Origin: Lunularia cruciata
Lineage: Eukaryota > Streptophyta > Marchantiopsida > Lunulariales > Lunulariaceae
NCBI GenBank assembly: GCA_948567375.1
Contig: OX419755.1
Location: 60,151,945 to 60,215,944 of the forward strand
Length of the DNA stretch: 64,000 nucleotides
Direction of reading: 5' to 3'
Program-made: the position numbers and the translations under genes
The notes under the pieces: model-generated
What the model saw: the letters and a program-made list of their open reading frames with translations, nothing else
Database searches by the model: none
Told to the model about the DNA's origin: nothing
Part shown: in pieces, positions 23,035-35,000 of the stretch
Position numbering within the stretch: position 1 is the first letter of the stretch
How the letters are laid out: each line of letters begins with the position of its first letter

Positions 23035-26000
23035 AACTTCCTCCTTTTAAGAAGTAATGTACTCATCACAAAGCGGTTGCTCAAAAGATTTCACTAACAC
23101 TAGTGCATGGATCAAGTTAGCTACTAGCTCCTATGTTGCCTCATACAATGGATACAATTTCCAATGGACAAGATATTCCAAATATAGATGGAAAGTACCA
23201 TGGATGCATTTCTAAATAATGCATTTGACTTTATATTCCTCTATGTCATCAATGAGTGTTAGATAATGTCAAATTTCTTATATGGGAGGAAAGTGGGGTT
23301 CATATTAAGGTACATATTTGTGTAATAAGGAAACATGGAACAATAGATGGATCTTCTTGTGTGGTGATATGCCACTATGCCAATTTGATGACGGATGGGA
23401 AAAAGCCCAATAAAACAAGATCTAAGCTTACAAAAGCCAACTAGAGTGAGGTTGGTTGTGGAAAACTAGACTTGATCTCCTAATATTGAACTCTATGTGC
23501 CAACCATGTGCATCTACATATTACTTTTATCAATTTTGGGCCATCTGCAGCCTATGCTTGGCGTTCTCCACACCATGCTGGATTTCAGAAACAAAAGTGT
23601 TGATAATGTCAACCTTGGTAGGCACCAGGTGGATCCTCATCTATCTTGAAGGCGTGAAAGGATGCTCTCCATACATGAGGAAGAATGGTGTGACCTATGT
23701 AGATGCATTCACTTAATTGTTGTAGGCAAATTCCACTAGTGGAAGTAAGGTGTCCCACCTCTCTTGCTCATCTAACATGAAGCCTTGAAGCATGTCCTCA
23801 ATAATGTGATCAACTTGCTCTATTTGTCCATTGCTTTGTGGATGGTAAGTTGTGAACATGGCTAATTTGGTTTTGAAGATAACAAAGAATGTTCTTCAAA
23901 ACAAACTAGTGAATTGAGTCCCTTTATCAATTATGAGCACTCAAGATAGGCCATGGTGAGAAAAGATGACATCTAAGTACAATTGAGCTAATTGTGGAGC
24001 AATCACATCCTTGGTGGTAGGATGTGCATGAATCATTTTCTTGAGTTGATCATCAAAGATGACAATAGAGTCAAACCTTGAGGTGATCTTGAGCAATTCA
24101 CAAACCAAATACATGCTTACTTATTCTAAATGTTGTTTAAGAGTAGGGAGGGGTTGAAGGAATGATATAGGAGCTTGATTAGAAGTTTTATTTTGTTGAA
24201 AAAGTAGGCAACTTTGAAGATTTTCCATCATATTTTTGCTCATCTTGGGCCAATAGTAATGGCATTTGATTGCATCTAAGGTCTTGTACATTCCAACATG
24301 ACCTACAATTGCAGAATCATGATATTTGCTAGGATGGTGGATCATATAGCTTTGGCATCCAAGATTCATAATTTACCATCATGAAAGCTGAGTCCTTGGG
24401 TACTAGTGATGCCTTTGGATGATCAAGCTCCTACAATTTGTGTGTTGATTTTTGTAGCAATAAGATTCCTAGGCCAAAATTCTGGGTTCATCTTGACCTT
24501 TACCACTAGATTTTTTGCCATAAGTATTTGAGTGAATGCATTAGCAAGTTGTTTCTTACCTTTGTGATCATCTTGTTGAATCATTGTCTCCACTCTACCC
24601 ACCAAATCTATTGATGAGATAGATCTTTTTGTCTCTTGTGGTCAATCTCCACTACAAATGCCTTCTTGCCAAGATAGTGCTTCCGATGCTTGGTTACAAG
24701 AACAATAGCCAACTTTTCTCTTTTGGTGGTATGATAGTTGTATTCTATTAGTAAAAAAATTTTAAGAGAAATATGCAATTGAGTGCCATCCATCATGCAG
24801 CTCTTGTTATAGGACTGCTCCTATTGCTACACCTAATGCATCTTTAGCTAACTTGATTGGACATTTGGATCATACAATTTCAAGATTAGTGCATGTAGTA
24901 ATGCATTTTTCAATTTCTAAAAGGCTAATTCTTGTGTGGTTCTCCACATCCACTTCTTTCCCTTGCCAAGTAGTGCCATTAGAGGTTTTATGATCTTGGA
25001 GAGGTCCTTGACAAATCATTGATAGAACCTCATCAATCCCAAGAAACTCTTGAGTTGAATCTGATCTTCTAGAGCACTCTATTTTTGAAAGCTCTCTATC
25101 TTATCTATTAACACTTGGATACCTTCTATATTTACTCTATGCCCCAAGTAGTCTATTTTAGACTTGGCAAACTTTCACTTTGAGATTTTTGCATACAATT
25201 GATTTTTTCATAGAATCTAGGGTAAGGGGTATTTTTTGGTCATTATTTGTTGATTGAGGCAACAATAGTCAATGCATGTGCATTGAACCTTCCTTCTGCT
25301 TCACAAACAAGACAAGATCCCAATATGGTGATATGATGGGTTGGATAAACCCTTTTTGTAGCATATCCTCAATTTGAGCCTTACATTCCTCCAACTCATG
25401 AGATGATAGTCAATATGGGGCCTTACAAGGAAGTGTCTTCCCAAGAAGTATCTAAATTTTGTGATTTACTTTTTTTTTTGGTGGTAATCTTGAGTGTAGG
25501 TCATTTGGGAAGACATCTTGAAACTTATCGACCGCATCTTCAATTTCTTAGGAATTTGTCCATTGAGTTGTGCACTTTGGACTTCTTTTATTAGACCCAT
25601 GAAACATCCATTTGTCTTATAAATAATTATTATCCTTATAACATAAAGAGGCAATTCTTGCTTGTGTGATCTTTTTTAACCCCAATGATCTTCCATTGGC
25701 AAGTGCTCACTACATTTTTTCTCCAATTGACCTTCATAGTTGAGTTCTCTATACACAAACTGCCTAAGATTGTATTATAATGAGCTAACTATATCACTTG
25801 CCACTCACTTGCTTCTTGATACTCTCCTACGGAATGTTACCTTTTTTGGTAACAATTAAATCTTTTCTATTTGACCATTAGGTAATTCTACTTCTTCATT
25901 TTCATCCTTCTCTAGATCTATTCCCAACCTTATTAAAATAGAGCAAGACAAGAAATTCTTTATTACTCTAGGGTCTATCATTTAATTGCCTTCTAGGACT

Positions 26001-26720
26001 CCATTCATAACAATCAATTGTGAGTTTATCTTCCTCAACCTTTGCGCACTTGTCCTCTTCCTCCTCCCACTTTTTTTCTTCTCCATTGAGCTAGTAAGGC
26101 CATGAAGTACATTTACTAGTGATCTTTGTTTTTATGATATGATTTCCATATCCTCTTCTTTTATTTGTCTCTTAATGTTCTTCAAAGATTGCTTGTATGG
26201 ATGTTGAGTGCCAACTTGATTGGACATTTTGGGTCATACTATTTCAGGATTGGTGCATGTATTATTGCATCTTTCAATTCCTAAAAGGCCAATTCCTATG
26301 CAATTCTCCATATCCATTTCCTCTCCTTGCCAAGTAGTGCCATTAGAAGTTGTGTAACCTTGGAGAAGTCCTTGATAAGTCAACAATAGAACCTCATCAA
26401 CCTCAAGGAACTCTTGAGTTGAGTCTGATCTTTTGAGCACCTTATTTTTGAATCACCTCTATTTTAGTTTTTAACACTTAGATACCTAATGCACGTACTC
26501 TATATCCTTGATAGTCAATTCATACTTGCATTGTATCATCCTTCTTTGTCACAAACAACATAGAGCTCTGTATGGTGATATGTTGGGTTGGGTAAACCCT
26601 TGCTACAACATATCCTCAATTTATGTCGTGGACTCCTCTAACTCATGTTTGATAGTCAATATGGGGTCTTAAAAGGGGGTGTCTTCCTAAGAAGTTGCTC
26701 AATTTTATGATCAGGTGGTG
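23035..26720 (-). pseudogene. Y-d: chromovirus gag-pol relic
   Basis: In minus-strand order: protease region (about 25650-26050), RT front (25260-25470), connection and RNase H (24600-25090, with the YHTTKREKLA block), integrase zinc finger (24121-24369, HVGMYKT then CLLFQQNK), integrase core and chromodomain (23035-24100). The central RT with the catalytic Asp-Asp box is missing: sequence jumps near 25200-25260. A second partial copy of the RT/RNase H connection occurs at 26210-26720. The protease shows IDPR where DSG or DTG is expected. Many stops make it inactive. Confidence 0.75.
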
Positions 26721-26751
26721 TGATAAGAGCAATACCTAAAATAATTATGGA

Positions 26752-27126
26752 ATGACAAGAGCACCTAATTGCATATTTCTCTCAAAATTTGTTACCAACA
26801 AAGTACAATTATCACACCACCAAACAAGAACAATTGGCTATTGTCCTTGCAACCAAGCATTGGAAGCACTATCTTGGCAAGAAAGCATTTGTAGTGGAGA
26901 TAGAACACAAACCTCTAGTCTACCTCAAGATATAAAAAGATCTCTCATCCATAAATTTGTTGGACAAAGTGGAGACAATAGTTCAACATGACAATCACAT
27001 ATGTGGAAGGCAAGAAATATCTTTCCGATGTAGTCACCCAAATACCTATGGCAAACAATCTGTTGGTAGAGGTCAAGATGAACCCAAAATTTTGACCAAA
27101 GAATCTTATTGCTATGAAGATTGACT
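26752..27126 (+). pseudogene. Y-a RNase H relic
   Basis: It encodes a decayed RNase H and tether segment (YHTTKQEQLA, then a KHYLGKKAFVVE-like block), split by stops and one frameshift. It ends at the X-d insertion site (CATAG, 27127-27131). Confidence 0.75.
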
Positions 27127-27538
27127 CATAGTGTGGTGCTCACATTTGTTTTTCTCAAAATAAAGAAGAAGAAGTGTACAGAGAAGTTGAATTGCGCCTG
27201 TATGGCCGAAGAAGGCGAAGAAAAGAGTCATCGGGATGAAACCCGAAGTAAAGTGACTTCGAGTCATAAGGCAAAGTACTCGGAAATGCCCTATCAGCAT
27301 ACAACCCGAAGTAAATTGTCTTCGGATCAGGGGGAGCTCAACCCGAGGCAAAGATAGTCTAACAACCTTTTGGGGCAAGAAATTCAAGAAGGGGCTGTTT
27401 TAAAACTGGCAGCCCATACACGCGAAGGTTGATTGACAGTGACAGGTGCATGCCGGAGGTGTGATTTCTTGGTAGAAACTTGAAGCGACAAAAGACGAAG
27501 GAGCGCAACTCTATAAAAATTGGAACTGCAACAACAAA

Positions 27539-30048
27539 ATGTTGAGTAATTTTCCTTTGCTGAGAAGTTGTCTTGCAGGTGATTGTAGAAAGGGAAATAG
27601 AGTTGGACTCATGTTAGTGCGCAAGGGCGAAGTCGCAAGAGTGAAATCAAGAGAAAGTGAGAAAGTAGAAGAGATGGGAGGAGGGAAGAAAAACTCCGAA
27701 TTTGCAGTGAGAAATCATGCAATTCGAAGATAAGATGTGATAGCGAGGATCGAAGTCTTGAGCCAACTTTGGATCACTTTTTTGGCATGGAATTGGAACG
27801 TAAGTTTTCCAAGATTCATGACAAAAATCATCGAGAGTAAGTGTCTCGATGGACAAAGTCGGATTGGAGACTTGTACTCGGGAAGGAGGTAGGCTCAGAG
27901 TAGGGAGCCACGTTCTTGGGGAAAGGAGAGATAGCCCAAGAGACTCAGGAAGTGAGAGATGCCTTCTCGTCGAAAAGAACAAAGAATGGGTACAAAGTTG
28001 AGAGTTACAAGGATCCAGTGAGAAGAGGGATCGTGAGTGCTCTCATGGCGATCTTGAAGCCGGAGAGAACAACTTATGTGATGAAACACCAAGCGGTGTT
28101 CTTCCATAAGTTGTTTGCAAGAGAACCAATTAATTGGGCGAGGTGTTTTCATGGGAGAACGAGGCAAATGGTGTGGAATTTGCAGGATAAGTCGCCTCCA
28201 CACTACATTGTGCCATTTGCAACACACTTCTACCTCGGGCTAAATTTGCTAAACTCGGCGGAGCGGACTCGGATGGTGTCGCATTTCCATCCGGATGTCC
28301 GAAAGGAGGTCAATGTCGAGGAGCAGCAATACATTCTCCAAATCCGGAGCACGGATGACTACTACGCAAAGACAGGGAAGAACGTGGAGGTCGTAGTGAG
28401 TACCCCGACAAAGAAGAGGAGTCGGCAAGGAGAAGCCGAAGAAAGCAAGAAACCTTGAAAGATGCAGAGAAGTAACCCGAGGTGAGGAATGGTGGTAATT
28501 GAGTCAAAAGATGAAGACTCAGAAGGCAAGGCCGAGCTCAAAACGGAGGACTCGGATCATGAAGAGGAACCTAAGCTGACACTACAGAGCAGAGATAGAA
28601 GCAGTGATGGTGAAGAAGGAGGAGAGATGACTTTGGCGCCAGCTGCTGAAGAATACAAAGAAATGCAAGCCGAGTTGGAAGCCGAAGACAACACAGCGTT
28701 GGAGGATGAAGTACCGGTGCCAGAGGAGAAGAAGATTGCAGTACAGCAAGGATTTTGCTTGTGATGTAAGGCGAAGTGTGAAGCGGGGCCGAGTAGAGGG
28801 AAGGAAGAGGTAGAAGAAAGCTCGGGCAATGAGGCATCGATTCCGATACGAAGACTCCAGAGAAGAAGGCGAGTATTGAGAGAACACAAAGTGAGAAGAG
28901 AGACCACTCCGCAGGAGGAAGTAGTTGCCAGTGATGGAGTGGAGTACCTGCGAGAGATAGTGTGCCCCTTGTTGGTGAAGTTGGAGTACAAGAAGAAGGA
29001 GATGCAGTCAACTTGTCTAGAGGTGAAGACTGTTTTGCAGGTCTTATCAAGATTAAAAGAAGAGAACTCAGAGTTGAAGAGAGGTATAACCCGAGGTGAG
29101 GAGGAGAGAGAAGTACTACGAGCGGAGGCAGTAGAGAGAAGTCAGGTAATTGAAGACCTGAAGAGGGAAGTAAGCTATCGAGAGGATCTTGCGAGGAAGA
29201 GTGACATAACAAGGGAAAGACAGGTAGCTGAATACAAAATCTTGAAGCAGCAGTTTGTTGATTCAAGAGTAGAACTTATCCATGCTATGGCGAGGGTAGC
29301 AGCGAAAGATCAAGAACTCAATACAGTGACGGAGAGTATGGAGGAGAAGAAGCAACTCTGGCAAAGAGAGTTGGCTATAAGGTATAGAGAAGAAGACCAA
29401 TTGTGAGAATTACTTTGTAATCAGGAGGAGAAAGTAGTTCAGAAGGAGAAGGAGACGGTGCAGGCCAAATTTGAGGAAGAATTGGTGATGTACAGAGAGG
29501 AATGGCTTGCAGAGCAAGAACAAGAAAGGAAGACACAATTGGAGCCGATAAAGGAAATTGTCCTCCAGATGAATGCAATGTTAAGTATAGAAGCCAGCGT
29601 TCGAATTGAAGAAGCACGCCTGCACGAGTTAAAGTTGTTGGTGCAGGAGATGAGGCAAAGACAAGCAAAAGACACAGAGATGAACACCTTGCTGATCAAA
29701 TTGAGAACTCACATAGATAGGACGTAGAGGATAACATTTCAATTAGATTAGGCTTAGTGAAAATAGAGCTAGAAAAACTTCAGAAAGGTGTTGAAGCAAA
29801 ACCCAAAGTAAATAACATAGGAGTCCAAATGTCTTTGGAGTTACCATCAGAGACATTAGAGAAGAGTGGGTCGGGAGATAAGGAGTTAGATAGATTACCC
29901 ATTAGTGATATTTAAGATCAAGAAAGATAATTTTTAGATCTAGTAGACGAAGTAGGAATTATGAAACCCGAGGATAGTGTATTAGGAAGTAAAGTACTTT
30001 GGGTTTGGGTTTGAAAGCCAAAGAAGAAGTAGACATTGGATCGGAGTA
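27539..30048 (+). pseudogene. U3-encoded coiled-coil ORF of family X, copy d
   Basis: The region 27916-29727 stays in one frame, with stops at 28456, 28762, 29404 and 29725. The N-terminal part from the ATG at 27539 is in another frame. Domains: basic N-terminus, globular domain (27916-28380, with VMKHQAVFFHK and NWARCFH), acidic linker (28490-28760), coiled coil (28876-29960) and a C-terminal tail ending TAG at about 30048. Intact length would be around 840 residues. The long coiled coil resembles many structural proteins only in composition. The position in U3 means the 3' LTR would place it downstream of pol on the genomic RNA. No function can be assigned. Confidence 0.72.
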
Positions 30049-30167
30049 GTAACAGTTTTGAGATTTGAAGAGGCAGATATGAAGATGTGCATTGTCATTT
30101 CGGATCTACGGGTTAGAAGAGTTTTTGTAGAACGGGGTATAGTTGTTAGAACTGTCGATTGCTTCAC

Positions 30168-30175
30168 TATTTAAG
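30168..30175 (+). promoter_or_regulatory. Conserved TATTTAAG box in family X LTR
   Basis: TATTTAAG lies about 120 bp downstream of the U3 ORF and about 670 bp before the LTR end. The same box occurs at the matching place in copy b (near 12035, minus) and as TATTTAAA in copy f (near 56052). It is a good candidate for the core promoter of the genomic RNA. Confidence 0.55.
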
Positions 30176-30847
30176 AGTGGCATTCATAGGAAAATGTTGT
30201 TCAGTGCTCATAATTTTGAGAATAGATAAAGCGAAGTGTTGTGAAGCAGTGCTCGTCGCTTGAGCTTGATTCCAAGTATCAACTTTGCAATTGTGTTTGT
30301 GAGTGTTTGGAGAAATTTGAAGTGCAAGTCAGAGTGCTTGTTGGATGTTGGATTCCACAGCCTTGATCTTCATTCTATGTGTTTGATCCTGAGTGAAGTG
30401 CAATCAAAGCAATGCCTTGACAAATCTGAGAGGAATTGTAGTGTTGGTAGTATTATGCATTTGTGAGTGCAGTGCAAAGTTGATGTGAAGCAATTTTGAT
30501 CGAGGAAGTTGTACCTTCAGTGGAGGGGTAGAACACAATTTTGAGGCAAAGTCGTTTTGCAATGAAGTGCTGTTTTTGGGAGAGCCTAAATCATCACAAT
30601 CAAGATTGTTTGGAAAGAATTGAAGGATTTGTGATTAAGGAGTGTTAATTCATGACAAGACTGCAAGTCAGTGCTTGTTACTCTCTTCTGGGTGTGGTTT
30701 CTATTGAGAGATTAAAGATGCAACCAAGAAGAACTAAAATTGTTACTTTGCTTTGTATTTGACCAATTCTGACTCGTATCTCTACGGGAACGAACTTTAC
30801 TTACCCAATTACCGCAAAAGTGATATTTGCCGGGTTGTCACACATAG

Positions 30848-31346
30848 ATCATATGAGCTCAATCATCCAAAGCATAACTAGTACCCAAGAGCTCACCTTT
30901 CATGATGGCAAGTTATGGATCCTTGATGCCCTAAATCTAAGAACCACCATCTTGGCAAAATGTCATGGTTTGCCATTGCAAGTCATGTTGAAGTGTGCAA
31001 GACCTTAGGTGCAATCAAATGCTATTACTATTGGTCCAAGATGAGCAATGATGTGATGGAGTACATTCAAAGGTGCTTACTATATCAACAAAATAAAGCC
31101 TCTAATAAGGCTCTTGCATGAATCCTTCAACCCCTTCATACTCCTACATTATGTTGGGAGCAAGTTAACATGGATCTGGTTTGTGAATTGCCCAAGAGCA
31201 CCTCATGGTTTTACTCCATTGTAGTCTTTGTAAACCACCTCAACAAAATGATTCATATATATCCTACAACAAGGATGTGACTACTCTATAATTAGCTCAA
31301 TTATACTTAGCTACAATCTTTTCTTACCATGGCTTGCCTCATATGC
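30848..31346 (+). pseudogene. Y-a integrase N-terminal relic
   Basis: This decayed segment continues Y-a after X-d. It holds the HHCC zinc-finger region (CHGLPLQ ... YYWSKM, then CLLYQQNK; about 30960-31110) and the start of the catalytic core (WEQVNMDLVC, about 31155), up to HGLPHM, where Y-b is inserted. Confidence 0.75.
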
Positions 31347-32088
31347 TGTAATACTCCAAGGATATGAGACCTAAGAAGAAACACACCATGAGAAACACAT
31401 GATTTCACACTGAAACCTCCGATGCCCCAAAGGAGCACCTTCTATTTCTTATATAGAAAAAGAGGATCTCTTCCAAGGAAGCTCCACCCTATGATTAGGC
31501 ACACTGATTGGTGACATGTCAGCAAGCTCCACCCTTGGATTGCTTACTTGGATGGGTGACATGTTGGTCTTCGTCCTATCTGGTTGGTCAAACAAGCTTT
31601 GACCAGAGGGAATCTTTTAGGGAATCTTCTTGTAGGAATCTCAAAATCACGTAGGTGAGGTACCATTGGAAAGCTCAAAGCAAGGGGAGGAAAGGCCAGC
31701 CTTTTTTTTGTTGGAGGAATATGTACACATTCTTGAGGCCTAATTCATCCATTTAGGCCTTTAAAATTGCCTTCAAAGATTTTAGGCATATTTTGGTTCC
31801 TACTCTATTAGTAGAAGTCCCCTTTTGGTGATACCTCTTTTTGATCCATTTAGTACATCATGTGTAACACCCTTCTAGATGTTACCAAACAAATTCTCAC
31901 CTTTAAATCATATGTCTAGCTATTGGTTCTAAGGTTATCAAGTCTATTTTGGTTTTTGCCCTACTAGTACAAGTACTTTTTGGTAATACTTCTATCTGAT
32001 CTATTTTGAACATCATGTATAACATCATTCCAGATTTTACCAAACCAAATTTCACATCTAGATCATATGGCTAGCTCTTGGTATTACA
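31347..32088 (-). repeat. Y-b 3' LTR
   Basis: The unit is 742 bp with TGTAATA / TATTACA termini. On the minus strand it directly follows the purine tract AAAAGGAGGGAGG (32089-32103). Confidence 0.9.
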
Positions 32089-35000
32089 AACCTCCCTCCT
32101 TTTAAGACGCAACGTCCTCATTGTGCAGTTGTTGCTCAAATGCTTGCACCAACACTGGTGCATTTGTCAAATTTGCAGCGGGCTCCCAGGTTGCTTCATA
32201 GAGGGAGTAACCTTTCCACTATACTAGATAGTTGATCCGTGGATGACGAGTACCACGCATGTGTTTTTGGAGAATACCCTCCACTTCATATTTCTCCGTG
32301 CCATCAATAAGTGTTAAACAAGGTCAAATGTCTTGTGTGGAATGACAAGGGCCCTATCGGGAAGTATATCTGCATAGTAGGGAAACATGGAACACTAGAT
32401 AGATCTTCATGTGTGGTGGTAGCTCAAGGTGATAGGCCACAACATCGACTCAATGAAGAATAGAAAAAGGCCTAATAAAATGGGGTCTGAGCTTATGAGG
32501 GCCAACGAGTGTGAGGTTGGTTGTAGACAACCAAACCTGATCCCCAACATTGAACTCCATGTGCCTATAGTATGCTCAGCATGATGCTTTTGTCAATTTT
32601 GTGCAATCTGCAATCTGTGCTTAGCACGCTCCACACTTTGTTGGATTCTAGAAACAAATGTGTTGACTGCATCAACCTTGGTAGCCATCGGACGGATCTT
32701 CATCAAGCTAGAAGGTATGAAGGGATGCTTACCATACATGAGGAAGAATTGAGTGACATGGGTAGATGCATTCACCAAATTATTGTAAGCAAATTCCACC
32801 AATGGGAGTAGGGTGTCTAACTCTCTTACTCCTCTAAGGTAAAGCCATGTAGCATGTCTTCAATAATGCAATTAGCCTGCTCTATTTGTCCATTTGTTTG
32901 GGGATGGTAAGTTGTGGACATGGCCAACTTGGTTTTGAAGAAACCAAAAAGTGTTTGCCAAAACAAATTGGTGAATTGAGTGCCTCTATCGGTGATGAGT
33001 ACTCAAGACAAGCCATAGTGAGAGAAGACTGCATCTAAGTATAATTGAGCTAGTTGCAGAGCGGTAATATCCTTGGTGGTAGGGCGTACATGAATCATTT
33101 TGCTGAGCCGGTCCACAAAGACCACGATGGAGTCAAACCTTGAGGTGGTCTTGGGTAATTCACACACAAGATCCATACTCACCTATTCCCAACGTTGTGT
33201 AGGAGTGGGGAGAGGTTGAAGGAGCCCTACATGAGCTTGATTAGAAGCTTTGTTCTATTGATAAAGTAGGCAGTTGCGCACGTAGTTCATCATGTTGTTG
33301 CTCATCTTGGGCCAATAGTAATGGCATTGGGTTGCATCTAAGGTCTTGTCCACTCCAACATGACCTACAATGGCCGAATCATGACATTCTGCTATAATGG
33401 GGGTGCATAATTTTAGGACATTTGGGATCCATAATCTGCCATCACAAAAGGTGAGTCCTTGGATGTTAGTGAAGCCTTTGGATGATTGCGCTCTTACAAT
33501 CTATGGATCAGTTTTTGTAGTAGCCAAAATCTTTGACCAAAATTCAGGGTTAATCTTAACCTCTACCACCAAAATGTTTGCCATTGGCATGCGGGTGAAT
33601 GCATCTGCAAGTTGCTTCTTACCTTCCACATAAATGATTATCATGTTGAAGCATTGTCACCACTTTGTCCATCAAATTTGGCAATGAGATAAATCTTTCT
33701 ACATCTCGAGGTAGACTAGAGGTTGTGGTCTATCTCTACTACATATGCCTTCTCACCTAGATAGTGCTTCCAATGCTTGGTTGCAAGGACAATGGCTAGC
33801 TCTTCTCATTCTGTGGTGTGATAGTTGCACTCTGCCGTAACAACTTTTGAGAGAAATATGCAATTGGATGTTATCCATCATGCCACTCTTGTTGTAGAAC
33901 TGATCCTATTGCTATGCTTAATGCATATGTAGCCAACTTGATTAGACATTTTGAGTCATATCACTTCAAGATTGGTGCATGTAGCAAGGTGGCTTTTAAT
34001 TCTTGAAAGGTAAACTCTTGTGTGGTTCTCCATGTCCACTTCTTCCCCTTGCCAAGTAGTGCCGTTAAAGGCTATGAAACCTTGGAGAAATCCTTGACAA
34101 ATCAACAATAGAATCCCATAAACTCCAAGAACCTCTTGAGTTAAGTCTAATCTTCTAGTGCATGCCATTTTTGAATGACCTCTATTTTATCTATCAATAC
34201 TTGAATACCCTTTGCACTTACTCTATGCCCTAAGTAGTCTACTTAAGACTTGCCAAACTCGGCATTTTGAGAGTTTGGCATACAATCAACTCTATTGTAG
34301 AATCTGGAAGGCTTCTATAGATGTTGTTTGTGTTCTGTCATGGTGCTATTGTATACTAAGATGTCATCCAAGAAAACAATAATAGACTTATCCAAATATG
34401 GACAAAATATGTCATTCATTAGACTCATGAAAGTAGTTGGTACATTGGTGAGGCCAAAAGGCATCAAGAGATACTCAAAGTTGCTATACTTGGTTTGAAA
34501 GGTAGTTTTGTACACATCTTCCTCTACAATTCAGATTCAAATCTGAATTGTAGAGGAGGATGGAGAATCTGAATTGTAACCGCTCCGCAAGTCCAATTTG
34601 GTGAAGTGTCTTGCTCCATTGAGTTGATCAAATAGATCATCCATGCAAGGTAAGGGGTATTTTTTCTTCATTGTTTGCTGATTGAGACCTCGATAGTTGA
34701 TGCACATGCGCATTATATCATCCTTCTTCTTCACAAACAAGGCAGGAGCTCCATATGGTGATATGTTGGGTTGGATGAACCCTTTCTGCAGCATATCCTT
34801 AATTTGATTCTTACATTCCTCCAACTCATGAGGCGATAGGCAATATGGGGCCTTACAAGGAGGTGTCTTCCCCAAGAGTGTCTCAATTTTATGATCTATT
34901 CTCCTTTTGGTGGTAATCCTGCAAGTAGATCATCTAGAGAACCATCTTGAAAATCATTTACCACATCCTTCAATTTCTCAAGAATTTTTCTATTGAGTTG

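Larger units (their letters stand above)
27132..30842 (+). mobile_element. Family X solo LTR (d), TSD CATAG
   Basis: This 3711-bp unit starts TGTGGTGCTCACA and ends GGGTTGTCACA. It is flanked by CATAG at 27127-27131 and 30843-30847. A perfect 5-bp duplication around a TG...CA unit with no internal region identifies a solo LTR and fixes both ends of the family X LTR. It splits the Y-a polymerase gene between RNase H and integrase. It contains a TATAAAA box (27512-27518), the coiled-coil ORF, a TATTTAAG box (30168-30175) and about 650 bp of R-U5-like tail. Confidence 0.95.
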
